Source: Parapusillimonas granuli (GTDB taxonomy: Bacteria; Pseudomonadota; Gammaproteobacteria; Burkholderiales; Burkholderiaceae_B). From it: a DNA stretch of 64,000 nt. The stretch is taken from NCBI RefSeq assembly GCF_013416525.1, contig NZ_JACCEM010000009.1:124001-188000 (forward strand), in the 5' to 3' direction. This document shows positions 49,475 through 57,821 of the stretch, piece after piece. Below the pieces are notes generated by a model. The model ran no database searches. It was not told the DNA's origin and saw only the letters and a program-made list of their open reading frames with translations. The number at the start of each line of letters is the position of its first letter. Position 1 is the stretch's first letter. The position numbers and the translations under genes were made by a program.

Positions 49475-50788
49475 TTATAGTTCATCAAATTCTTCACGTA
49501 TTGGGCGTGCGTGTTCTTGTAGTCCGTTATTCTCAAGAAGTTTCTCATACTCATCCTCTGGAAGTTTCTTTGTGGAACGCAGCTTATTGATAAGGGGTCC
49601 AATTTGAAAGCTGTTGAGAGCTTGGCTGTTACTTGCTGCATTGGTCAGGATTCGGCGAATATGATCAGCCGAGAATTCTCCTGCGACAATGATTAATTCT
49701 TTTGCCCATTCATTGGCGTCGTCAAAGGATTTTGACTCTAGATATAACGAAATAAATTTATCCGCAACCTCTTTCGGCATGTCAAAGAAAATCATATCCT
49801 TTAGTTCTTTTTTTGATGCCACTGTCACTCGATGACGTGCTTGGATCTGAAGTGGTGAATAATTTAGAAGGAAATCAACTTCATGCAGGTGATCTGAAGG
49901 AAGGTTTTGTACGTAGTTTTGTGATTTTTGCCTTATATCTGGGTCGAGAAATTGCCAGGTATCAGGGATGTCTCTAAGGAAGTTGATCGTTGTCTGTAGT
50001 TTTTCGTCACCAATAGATCGAAACAGCGCGGATAATTTTTCCTTTAGGGATTTTGCATAGTGATCAGGGTGTAGATACTGAGTGGCTTGAAGTGCAGCAG
50101 ATATTCTGCGCCGTCGCTTCCAATCAGGATCATCATTTAGAAGCGTCTTCACAAGTACTAAGACTAGGTTCCTCACTAGAGACTCTCGTGGCCTTCCGAG
50201 TGGACCAGATGATAATGCAAGTTTTGCTTCCGTTGCTGATGAGGGGAAATATTCAGAGTTTATCTCCTGCAGAAGCCTATCAAGTGCATATTTTCCTTGT
50301 ATAGGAGGGTGCTGGAGTAAATGCGTTATTGCAGAGTGTAGGTGCAAACGCGCTAGCTCAGCAGAAGGGGTGTAGGCCTGGTTGTCAGAGGTTAGCGATG
50401 GATGTGCACAGCGATTTCTGTCGGCCTGTAAACGTTCCAAGTCGATAATTTCTAATGGTGAAATTAATTCGAATTTGTCTTTGGCGAGAATCAGCAGTTC
50501 ACGCTCAAATTTTAATGCGCGCCCTAAGTCTCCAGAGCTTTGGGTAAGCTCAATATCTTGAATTTGTTTTTCTGCCTCTTTGTCGCCGGCAAGCGCAAGT
50601 TCGCGAAGTTTTTCAATTACATCAAAACAGACCGCAACCCATGTTGCTACTATTGCTGAGCGAAACGCACCTGCACGGTAGCTTGCCACAGCTTCCGTAA
50701 TGTACTGGCGAGCCTTCTCGTCTCTGCAACGAAGAGTTAATTCGTCTAAGTCTTCAAGTGCTGACGCCACGTCGTCTCCAATATTCAC
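49475..50788 (-). CDS. HEPN-like protein, first gene of the RT operon
   Basis: 437 residues, notably AT-rich codons. Residues ~30-65 (ITEAVASYRAGAFRSAIVATWVAVCFDVIEKL) are a HEPN-like helix. RNRCAHP at 124-130 gives the Rx4-H motif (R124, H129) used by HEPN ribonucleases. Residues 180-437 are helical and unrecognised. No membrane segment is present. It precedes the PRTase gene by 17 bp and probably shares its promoter. A ribonuclease effector is the likeliest role, but the active-site assignment is by eye. Confidence 0.7.
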   Translation of the reverse strand: MNIGDDVASALEDLDELTLRCRDEKARQYITEAVASYRAGAFRSAIVATWVAVCFDVIEKLRELALAGDKEAEKQIQDIELTQSSGDLGRALKFERELLILAKDKFELISPLEIIDLERLQADRNRCAHPSLTSDNQAYTPSAELARLHLHSAITHLLQHPPIQGKYALDRLLQEINSEYFPSSATEAKLALSSGPLGRPRESLVRNLVLVLVKTLLNDDPDWKRRRRISAALQATQYLHPDHYAKSLKEKLSALFRSIGDEKLQTTINFLRDIPDTWQFLDPDIRQKSQNYVQNLPSDHLHEVDFLLNYSPLQIQARHRVTVASKKELKDMIFFDMPKEVADKFISLYLESKSFDDANEWAKELIIVAGEFSADHIRRILTNAASNSQALNSFQIGPLINKLRSTKKLPEDEYEKLLENNGLQEHARPIREEFDEL

Positions 50789-50944
50789 CCTGATAAGAGA
50801 TTGAAAGGTACTTTACCTCACAAATTGTTTCTTGTGGGTTTGGAGCGTAAGGCAGGTTTGGATTTTTTATGATTTGAACGTACCGGAAAAAATAATGCGT
50901 ACGGTCATGCCGAACTGTGCGACATCATAGTTATGCCAAGGTGA

Positions 50945-51631
50945 TTAGAGGGCAGCTAGGTTACTGTATGGATCGGGGATGATCCGCCGCGCAATGAAAT
51001 GTCCGATCATCGGTACGCCGGGATAAACCTCGGCCAGCTTGTGCGTCACGGCAACGTAGTGGGCGCCTGTGGTGAGCATGTCGTCGAAGACGAAGATCAC
51101 GCCTGGCGGCTCGTGCGGTCTGCCACTGGCCGGATCGAAGCTTAGCGTCGAGTACAGTTCGTCGGGTGAGGGACGCTGCGGGCCTTCGTGGCTGGCAGCG
51201 TGAACGCCACTGAAGCTCAAGCAATCCCGGATGTCCAGTGCAATGCCGACGTGCTGTGCAAGCTGTTGGAGCATGGTCGCCATCCGCGCGTCGTACATCG
51301 GGTTGTCACGCGGCTTGGAGGGTGGAACGGGAATCAGGGCCAAGCGATAGTTTTGATGTATCTCGGCCCACTTCCAGAAGCTGGCAAAGGCCTGTGCGAC
51401 TTGTTGGATGGCCTGCCGCTTGTATTGCCAGTCCGGTCGGTCTTGGCGATCGAGACTTTTCTTGAAGTTAGCGATGAGCCGGTTCGTGGACGAGTAGTCC
51501 CAGCGTTTGCCGTGCGTGTGTTCGTAGGGGGTGTATTCGCCCCAGAAGTAGCACAGCGCGTCGGGCGGGAGATAGCGGTGGTCCGGTCGTTCGAGGTCGC
51601 CGACCACCGTCAGGCGCGGCGGCATCCTCAT
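50945..51631 (-). CDS. ComF-like phosphoribosyltransferase paired with DprA-like protein
   Basis: 228 residues. The PRPP motif VIFVFDDMLTTGAHY (DDMLTTG at 183-189) is near the C-terminus, preceded by a small-domain LIPVPPSKPRDNPMYDARM, as in ComF-type PRTases. No N-terminal zinc finger is present, so it is not a plain ComF. Its ATG overlaps the dprA-like stop by 4 bp. The pair is co-expressed from the LexA-type promoter at 52,603. The role is unknown; defence or DNA uptake control is suggested by location. Confidence 0.8.
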   Translation of the reverse strand: MRMPPRLTVVGDLERPDHRYLPPDALCYFWGEYTPYEHTHGKRWDYSSTNRLIANFKKSLDRQDRPDWQYKRQAIQQVAQAFASFWKWAEIHQNYRLALIPVPPSKPRDNPMYDARMATMLQQLAQHVGIALDIRDCLSFSGVHAASHEGPQRPSPDELYSTLSFDPASGRPHEPPGVIFVFDDMLTTGAHYVAVTHKLAEVYPGVPMIGHFIARRIIPDPYSNLAAL

Positions 51632-52533
51632 GCGAATTCTTGTGGTGTGCTCTCGAATTCGCGCAGGATGTCGTCGATCTCGCGCACCCGGATGGCGCCG
51701 CGCTGCTCGAACTTCGCGGGCCAGGTGATCGATGGATTCTGAAAATTGCTTTCCAGAATGAAGAGCTTGCGGCCTTGGTCCAGAGCGGCGCGTGCCTGCG
51801 TCAGCGTGCCGGACGTTTCGCTGGCTTCAACAATGATGGTCGCTTCGGAAAGCGCAGACATCGTCTTGTTGCGCTCGGGAAAGAAGAAGCGGTTGACGTG
51901 CGCGCCTTGCGATTTGTAGCGCAAAAGGGGAACCTGGCTGACCAGCAGGAAGTCGTTGGCAATGCGTCGCTGCAACTGCGCATTCTCTTTTGGATAGACC
52001 TCGGAGATGGGCGTGCCGATGACAGCGATGGTGCGCCCGCCCGCTTCGATGGCGGTTTGATGGGCGATTGTGTCAACGCCTTGAGCCAGGCCCGAGACGA
52101 TGGTGAAGTCATGCTCGACCAAGCCTCGTACCAGCTTACGCGTGCGGGCCACGCCTTCGCTGCTGACCTTGCGGGTGCCCACGACGGCCACGCGGCGGGG
52201 GGCTTCAGCCAGCTCCCATGAGCCCAGGAAGTACAGCAGTTCGACGGGTTCGACCGCGTCACGCAGTCGGGTAGGGTAGTCGTGCGTGCCGTTGATGCGC
52301 AGGCCAAAGCGTTCGATGCCGCGCTTGGAAAAGTGCTGGATGACTTCGTCGGCTGCGTGTTGCGCCGCGTCTTCATCCACCAGGTCGGACGGCAGGCTGC
52401 CCGGATTGGCTTGGAATAGTTCGGCCAAGCGCTTGGTGCTGGACTTGGGTTGCTGCCAGAGGTACTCGTACGCACCCATTTCGATACGGGTATCGACAGG
52501 TTTGTTTGCAAGTAATTCTGGCCATGGGCTCAT
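51628..52533 (-). CDS. DprA-like Rossmann-fold DNA-processing protein
   Basis: 301 residues from the ATG at 52533, preceded by GGAG; an ATG at 52590 lacks a ribosome site. The DprA Rossmann domain shows RVAVVGTRKVSSEGVARTRKLV, FTIVSGLAQGVDTIAHQTAIEAGGRTIAVIGTPISEVYPKEN and the C-terminal FPERNKTMSALSEATIIVEASETSGTLTQARAALDQGRKLFIL. The SAM-like and DML1 domains of a full DprA are replaced by a short N-terminus (MGAYEYLWQQPKSSTKRLAELF). It may bind ssDNA and recruit RecA, or act in immunity with the PRTase. Confidence 0.85.
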   Translation of the reverse strand: MSPWPELLANKPVDTRIEMGAYEYLWQQPKSSTKRLAELFQANPGSLPSDLVDEDAAQHAADEVIQHFSKRGIERFGLRINGTHDYPTRLRDAVEPVELLYFLGSWELAEAPRRVAVVGTRKVSSEGVARTRKLVRGLVEHDFTIVSGLAQGVDTIAHQTAIEAGGRTIAVIGTPISEVYPKENAQLQRRIANDFLLVSQVPLLRYKSQGAHVNRFFFPERNKTMSALSEATIIVEASETSGTLTQARAALDQGRKLFILESNFQNPSITWPAKFEQRGAIRVREIDDILREFESTPQEFA

Positions 52534-52602
52534 GACGTCCGCTCCAATGTTTTCGTCAGTGTATCCCGGGTGTTCTCGTAAGTTCAGCATGGGTATGTTT
52601 CG

Positions 52603-52638
52603 CTGTTTTAATATACAGTATCCATCAGCGGTTGTCAT
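52603..52638 (-). promoter_or_regulatory. LexA-type promoter of the dprA-PRTase pair
   Basis: On the minus strand, -35 ATGACA (52638-52633), a 17-bp spacer and -10 TATATT (52615-52610). CTGTATATTAAAACAG (52618-52603) overlaps the -10 and fits CTGT-N8-ACAG exactly with A/T inner bases. The dprA-like ATG lies 70 bp downstream. This predicts induction by DNA damage or ssDNA. Confidence 0.75.
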
Positions 52639-52665
52639 CTTTGAATCGCCGCTGCTGTTTGGCAA

Positions 52666-52914
52666 TCAAGGGAGGGGTTCATCCTCTGTGGGCTCGGCCA
52701 CGTAGCCGGTGGGATCGTCGATCCACGCTTGCAGGGCTTGGGCAGGCCAGCCGCTGGCCCGGCCTCCCAGCTTGACGGGCGCCGGGAAGCGTCCTGCGGC
52801 GATACGCCGATAAAGGGTAGGGCGGCTCAGGGCGGTGATGCGAATCACGTCCTTCATGCGATAGAAAGCAGGCCGAAATCCTGCTGAGACGCTGTCTTGT
52901 CTCGATGTAGCCAT
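52666..52914 (-). CDS. AlpA-family transcriptional regulator
   Basis: 82 residues from the ATG at 52914, behind GGGAG. The AlpA/MerR-like helix-turn-helix is FYRMKDVIRITALSRPTLYRRIAAGRFPAPVKLGGRASGW, followed by WIDD. Such small regulators sit near integrase or excisionase genes and switch element excision. Here no integrase is adjacent. It is upstream of the dprA-like gene but separated by that gene's own promoter. Confidence 0.88.
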   Translation of the reverse strand: MATSRQDSVSAGFRPAFYRMKDVIRITALSRPTLYRRIAAGRFPAPVKLGGRASGWPAQALQAWIDDPTGYVAEPTEDEPLP

Positions 52915-53076
52915 AACGATCTCCCAAAGTGTCGATATGGCTCTATCATCCAGCAGGCTGCTTGCGGAGCCAACCTGACAGGGCGTAGTCGGGCGTAGCG
53001 TAGCCCTTTGCGTGAGGAGGCGGCGGATACGACCGATGCCCAGCGGCAAGGTATCGACTCAACCGCCATGGACGGG

Positions 53077-53322
53077 TCAGTGTATGGATGAAGATGTGAC
53101 GTCGTTGCCGGTTTTCCCAAACGCCGTTCTGTCCATCATCGCTTGAAAAATCTGCATGATTGCGGCTTCGCTGGGCTGATTCAGTTCATGGTTGGCAAGT
53201 CGTACTGCTGCGGCCAATGCCGCTTGTACGTGTTGATTCACCACGCGCAGCGGTGCTGTCCAGCCAGGGGGAGGGCCGTCAAATAGTGCCAGTGCTTCAT
53301 CGTTGTCGTCCGTGTGGAACAT
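53077..53322 (-). CDS. Small hypothetical protein
   Basis: 81 residues. The middle (VVNQHVQAALAAAVRLANHELNQPSEAAIMQIFQAMMDRTAFGKT) is a helical stretch without known motif; no membrane segment or signal is seen. Base composition fits the ICE. It lies between the AlpA-like gene and the unknown 239-residue gene. It is probably a real ICE accessory gene, but I cannot assign a family. Confidence 0.5.
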   Translation of the reverse strand: MFHTDDNDEALALFDGPPPGWTAPLRVVNQHVQAALAAAVRLANHELNQPSEAAIMQIFQAMMDRTAFGKTGNDVTSSSIH

Positions 53323-53481
53323 GAGTATGCCTTCAGGTGCGTTTGCGTGTTCATATCTTCTGTGAAGGCGTAGGGGCTGTCTATTCGTAGTTCTCGCATG
53401 GACGAAATGCTCTGCCTCGGTGTTGAGTTCAACCTTGCCGAGGAAGTTGGACGATCTGTCAGCGAAACGAGTAATTAGGTA

Positions 53482-54201
53482 TTACTCGGGGATTACGGGG
53501 GATGGTGATATGTCTGGCTGCGGATAAAGAATAGATATGAGCTGGACGACCTTAGCATCAACACAATGTTGAAGTGCTTGCACTGCGTCGATCATTTCAG
53601 GAATATTCCAAGGACGTCCCTGGAAACGGAATATCTGCGTGCTTGGATCAAAATGGCGCATTACATTCCGTTCTTTTACACCATATTGTTGATGCGGCAC
53701 ATCCCACGAACCGATGCAATCTTGCCAATAGTCGGGAGCTGCATCGCTGCTGGTTGTCCAACGGTCCAAGCGTTCGTCAAAATGTTCAAGGTCGTCGCGC
53801 AATGTGCGGTCGCTGAGCAGGTGGTCATCTGCAGGTAGGTCAAGCAGTAGGCGGAGTGCTTCTGCACGCTGTTTTCGAGCGGACTTTTGTTTGTTACCTG
53901 GCCATAGTAAACGTGAAATATTGGCGGTGTGGGTGAGCATGCTGTGAATGTTGCGAAACACCTCAGCAGTCTCCATCGCACCTACTTCAATGGAGTGCAT
54001 GGGTTCGGACGTCGTCAGCCGTTGGTTCAAAAGGTCGAATGCCTGTCGTGCCATGCGACACTGCGCTTGGACCTCCTGTAGGTAAAGCAGTTTGTGCAAA
54101 GAATGCATGGACTCCGTGCCTTGTGTTATCGATCGGTATTTACTGGCGAGATATGTATCTTCGTCTTCAAGTCGATCGTGCCACAGTATATATGGCAGCA
54201 C
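53482..54201 (-). CDS. Hypothetical helical protein with HEPN-like motif
   Basis: 239 residues from a GTG at 54201 (an ATG at 54108 is possible and has GGAG close by). It is almost entirely helical. LRDDLEHFDERLDRW at 134-148 contains R135 and H140 in Rx4-H spacing, reminiscent of HEPN nucleases and of the EHFDE signature of some abortive-infection proteins. It is AT-richer than the backbone and is the outermost gene of the minus-strand cargo block. Confidence 0.6.
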   Translation of the reverse strand: MLPYILWHDRLEDEDTYLASKYRSITQGTESMHSLHKLLYLQEVQAQCRMARQAFDLLNQRLTTSEPMHSIEVGAMETAEVFRNIHSMLTHTANISRLLWPGNKQKSARKQRAEALRLLLDLPADDHLLSDRTLRDDLEHFDERLDRWTTSSDAAPDYWQDCIGSWDVPHQQYGVKERNVMRHFDPSTQIFRFQGRPWNIPEMIDAVQALQHCVDAKVVQLISILYPQPDISPSPVIPE

Positions 54202-54790
54202 CTGAGTTAATTTCTCTCGATCAAAGGGACGTTTTTCTTATTTTTGCGTATCAGTGAAATAAAGGGTTCGTGTTGATATTTAAGTGAACGTCCCCGGCCG
54301 AGACATGGCCGGTCGCGCTGTCGTGCTGCGCATCGAGCCAGGCTGTGCGAGTCTCGCCCCATTCGGGCTTTCATCGTTCCCTCGCTTTGCTCGGCTGACG
54401 CCTACGGCCCGGCTTCCCAGCTTCGTGCCTGCGCGCTGGCGCTTGCCTGCGGGCGACACCAGATAGCGGCCGTTGCCTGTCCAGCCATCTTTCCTGACTT
54501 CATCACCTTGTCCGCGACTGTAGCCCGTGGCCGCGTGCCGTCAAGGCGCGCCAGGCCGTGTCCTCGGCTGCGCCTGCGGGCCGCACCACCCTGACGCTTT
54601 TCTCCTTGACGGCCCACGTTCGTGGGCTCCTGACCGTCGCGGGCGATGAACTCTGGAAAGACGGTGGCAACGAGGCCAACCGGGTTCTTCGTGCCGACCG
54701 CATATCAAAAGCTCAAAAGCTTGGGCTTCCGAATCTTGGAATCCGGTGTGCGGTGAAAAGCCAAACCCTTTCTTTGTCAGGAGAAATCCC
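54202..54790. other. 589-bp non-coding region before the DUF932 gene
   Basis: An AT-rich left part gives way near 54,290 to GC-rich backbone-like sequence. Short frames exist on both strands but none shows a ribosome site or recognisable protein. The leader of the DUF932 gene with an AGGAGAAATCCC site ends it. The composition change marks the cargo/backbone border. Confidence 0.5.
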
Positions 54791-55615
54791 ATGCTTGTAT
54801 CCCGTTTCGGTTCTCTTTCCCCGGTGCTTCGCAGCGACCGCCCACTATCGGACGATCAGATCAGGGCCGTGGTGCCGTCCATCTATGCCGATGCGCCACA
54901 CGAAAGCCGTTCAGAACGCTATCGCTACATCCCCACGGCGGCGGTACTGACGGAACTACGGAAAGAAGGTTTTCAGCCCTTCATGGTGACGCAGACCCGA
55001 GTACGCAACGAAGACCGGCGCGAACACACCAAACACATGATTCGCCTGCGCCATGCCAATCAGGTCAATGACAGCATCGCCAACGAGATTATTTTGCTCA
55101 ATTCCCACGATGGAACGAGCAGTTATCAGATGCTGGCCGGTGCCTTCCGGTTTGTGTGCAGCAATGGGCTGGTGTGCGGCGACACCGTGGCCGATGTTCG
55201 CATCCCGCATAAAGGTGACATTACAGGCCAAGTCATCGAAGGCGCTTATGAAGTGCTGGACGGTTTCGAGCGGGTACAGGAATCCCGCGAAGCCATGCAG
55301 GCCGTGACGCTGGACGAGGGCGAAGCCGAGATCTTCGCCCGCGCCGCGCTGGCCCTGAAATACGACGACCCCGACAAGCCCGCGCCCATCACGGAAAGCC
55401 AGATTCTGATGCCGCGCCGCTATGACGACCGGCGCCCCGATCTGTGGATGGCGTTTAACCGGGTGCAAGAAAACCTCACCAAAGGCGGTTTGCGTGGCCG
55501 CAGCGCCAATGGTCGCCGCCAGAGCACCCGGGCGGTGCAAGGCATTGATTCCGACATTCGTCTGAACCGTTCCCTGTGGCTGCTGGCCGAGGGTATGCGC
55601 CAGTTGAAAGCCTGA
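54791..55615 (+). CDS. DUF932 domain protein (ICE/plasmid backbone)
   Basis: 274 residues from the ATG at 54791, with a strong AGGAG site. Recognisable blocks are FQPFMVTQTRVRNEDRREHTKHMIRLRH, SHDGTSSYQMLAGAFRFVCSNGLVCGDT and DIRLNRSLWLLAEGMRQL. The family is common on plasmids and ICEs and related to phage/plasmid-like YfjQ and anti-restriction-linked genes; its biochemistry is unknown. It begins the plus-strand backbone run, with parB 82 bp downstream. Confidence 0.9.
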   Translation: MLVSRFGSLSPVLRSDRPLSDDQIRAVVPSIYADAPHESRSERYRYIPTAAVLTELRKEGFQPFMVTQTRVRNEDRREHTKHMIRLRHANQVNDSIANEIILLNSHDGTSSYQMLAGAFRFVCSNGLVCGDTVADVRIPHKGDITGQVIEGAYEVLDGFERVQESREAMQAVTLDEGEAEIFARAALALKYDDPDKPAPITESQILMPRRYDDRRPDLWMAFNRVQENLTKGGLRGRSANGRRQSTRAVQGIDSDIRLNRSLWLLAEGMRQLKA

Positions 55616-55697
55616 TTTCCCTTACGCGGCAGGGGCGGGCAGCCAGCCTTGCCGCGCTTTTCATGGCTGCACTGCAAAACCTCAAGGAGTTTTCACC

Positions 55698-57728
55698 ATG
55701 AACGCGATCCATCAAACCGAAACCCAAGCCATCGACACCGCTACGCAGGAAATCGCCGCCCCGGCGCAAAACCTGATTGTCGTGCCACTGTCGCAGCTTC
55801 GCGCTTCCAAGCGCAATGTACGCAAGATCAAACAGTCTATTGATGCCCTGGCCGAGAGCATCGCCCGCGTGGGGCTGCTGCAAAACCTGACCGTCATTCT
55901 GGCCCGCGACGGCGAGCATTACGAAGTCGTGGCCGGTGGTCGCAGGCTCGACGCGCTCAAGCTGCTGGCAAAGACCCGCCGCATTCCGAAGGATTGGGCG
56001 GTGCCGTGCCTGCTGGTGGCCGACGCCAGCGCCCGCACCGTCAGCCTGACGGAAAACGTGCAGCGCGAAGCCATGCATCCCGCAGACCAGTTTGAAGCAT
56101 TCGCGGCACTGGTGGCCGAAGGCCGACCCATCGAAGACATTGCGGCTGATTTCAGCGTGACCCCGCTGGTGGTGCAGCGCCGTTTGAAGCTGGCGAATGT
56201 GTCGCGGCGTCTGCTGGCCGATTATCGTGCCGATGCCGTGACCCTTGAACAGTTGATGGCGCTTGCCATCACGGATGACCATGCGGCGCAGGAGGCAGCG
56301 TTCTATGAAGCACCCGAATGGCAACGCCAGCCGCACGCTTTGCGTGATCGGCTGACCGAGCGGGAGATCGACGCCGGCCATGCGCTGGTGCGTTTCGTGG
56401 GGCTGGACGCCTACGAAGCCGCAGGCGGCGGCATTCGCCGTGATCTGTTCGCGCAGGATGATAGCGGCGTGTATGTGACCGATGTGGCGCTGTTGGAAAC
56501 GCTGGTACGCCAAAAGTTGGAAGAACACGCGGCCACCGTGAAAGCCGAGGGGTGGGCATGGGTGGATGCCACGCCCGCCGCCACCTATGCCGATCTACAA
56601 GCCTTCCAACGCGCCCCGCGTGAGCGGCGCAACCCTACCAAGCGGGAAAGCGATCGCATGGACAAGCTGGAAACCAAAATGCAGGCCATTGGTGAAGCGA
56701 TTGACGCCGCATTGGAAGATGACGACGAGGAAAAGGCCGATGCCTTGCAGGAGGAAGGTGATAGCATGGGCGAACAATTGCAGGCGCTGGAAGATCGCTT
56801 GCTGGATTACGCCCCGAACGTCAAAGCCGCCGCCGGTGCCATCATCACGCTGGACAGGCAAGGTCAGATTGTCGTGCATCGCGGCCTGATGCGTGAAGCC
56901 GAAGCGAAGGCGCTGCGCACCTTGGAGCGATTGCGGCAGGGGTTCAGCGGCGAGGACGAAGCGCACGGAGACAACGCGGATGACGGCCAGCCCAAGGCTG
57001 CCGCCATGTCCGACCGGCTGGCGCAACGCTTGAGCGCCCACCGCACCGCCGCGCTGCAAATCGAACTGGCGCGGAACCCGCACGCCGCCCTGACTGCTGT
57101 GGTGCATGGCATGGTGCAGGCGGTCTTGCAACGTGACCGATACCATCGCGATGGCTTGCTGCTGGAGATGCGCCTGACTGTGCAAAACCGGCTGGAAAGC
57201 CTGGCCCCGGACTGGCCGGAATCTCCCGCCGCCGTGGCGCTGGCCGAACTGCAAAAGGCTGTGGGCGAGGACTTGCCGCAGGACAGCGCCGACCTGTTCG
57301 CCGTTTTACTGGCCACGCCGCAAGATGCACTGGTGCGGCTGCTGGCGGTGTGCGCGGCGGCAAGCGTGGATGTCATCACACCTCGCGCTACGGCGCAGCA
57401 ACCGTGTGCGATGCTGGCGCAGGCCGTGGGGCTGGACATGGCGGCATGGTGGCAGCCGACTGCCGAGGGTTATTTCAAGCATGTATCCAAGGCCGTGATT
57501 CTGGATGCTGTGGGCGAGTTCGCGCCCGATCAGGTTTCCCGGCTGGCGAAGCTAAAAAAAACCGACCTTGCCAGCGAAGCCGAACGGCTGGTGGCCGGGT
57601 CGGGGTGGATGCCCGTGATTTTCCGGGTGGAAGCCCCGCAGGATGCGGCAGCAGATGAAGGCGGTGCAATCGTCGAGGATACCGGCACGCTGAACGAAGC
57701 GGCTGATGCCGTCGCTGCAGAACCTTGA
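55698..57728 (+). CDS. parB: ParB/RepB/Spo0J-family partition protein
   Basis: 676 residues, long for ParB. The N-terminal ParB/Srx domain has LIVVPLSQLRASKRNVRKIKQSIDALAESIARVGLLQNLTV and VVAGGRRLDALKLL, then TENVQREAMHPADQFEAF with an HTH (IEDIAADFSVTPLVVQRRLKLANVS). The second half has acidic coiled-coil (EDDDEEKADALQEEGDSMGEQL) and a long helical C-terminus. It probably acts with ParA, encoded 6 kb downstream, in keeping the excised element or controlling it. A strong hairpin follows. Confidence 0.93.
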   Translation: MNAIHQTETQAIDTATQEIAAPAQNLIVVPLSQLRASKRNVRKIKQSIDALAESIARVGLLQNLTVILARDGEHYEVVAGGRRLDALKLLAKTRRIPKDWAVPCLLVADASARTVSLTENVQREAMHPADQFEAFAALVAEGRPIEDIAADFSVTPLVVQRRLKLANVSRRLLADYRADAVTLEQLMALAITDDHAAQEAAFYEAPEWQRQPHALRDRLTEREIDAGHALVRFVGLDAYEAAGGGIRRDLFAQDDSGVYVTDVALLETLVRQKLEEHAATVKAEGWAWVDATPAATYADLQAFQRAPRERRNPTKRESDRMDKLETKMQAIGEAIDAALEDDDEEKADALQEEGDSMGEQLQALEDRLLDYAPNVKAAAGAIITLDRQGQIVVHRGLMREAEAKALRTLERLRQGFSGEDEAHGDNADDGQPKAAAMSDRLAQRLSAHRTAALQIELARNPHAALTAVVHGMVQAVLQRDRYHRDGLLLEMRLTVQNRLESLAPDWPESPAAVALAELQKAVGEDLPQDSADLFAVLLATPQDALVRLLAVCAAASVDVITPRATAQQPCAMLAQAVGLDMAAWWQPTAEGYFKHVSKAVILDAVGEFAPDQVSRLAKLKKTDLASEAERLVAGSGWMPVIFRVEAPQDAAADEGGAIVEDTGTLNEAADAVAAEP

Positions 57729-57786
57729 CGAGCAACCAGTGCCCCGGTTTCAGCCAGGGCGCTGGCTGTTTATGAGTTCATTTCGC

Positions 57787-57821
57787 ACCGTCCCCATGTC
57801 CTTCTTCCATGGGGGGACGGT
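57787..57821 (+). terminator. Strong hairpin after parB
   Basis: ACCGTCCCCATG pairs with CATGGGGGGACGGT with two bulged G's. There is no T tract after it, so it could be a stability element as well as a terminator. Confidence 0.5.

Noticed and set aside
50945-51631. Ordinary competence gene comF
   Set aside because: It lacks the N-terminal zinc finger of ComF and sits in an ICE with a shortened DprA-like partner under a LexA-type promoter.
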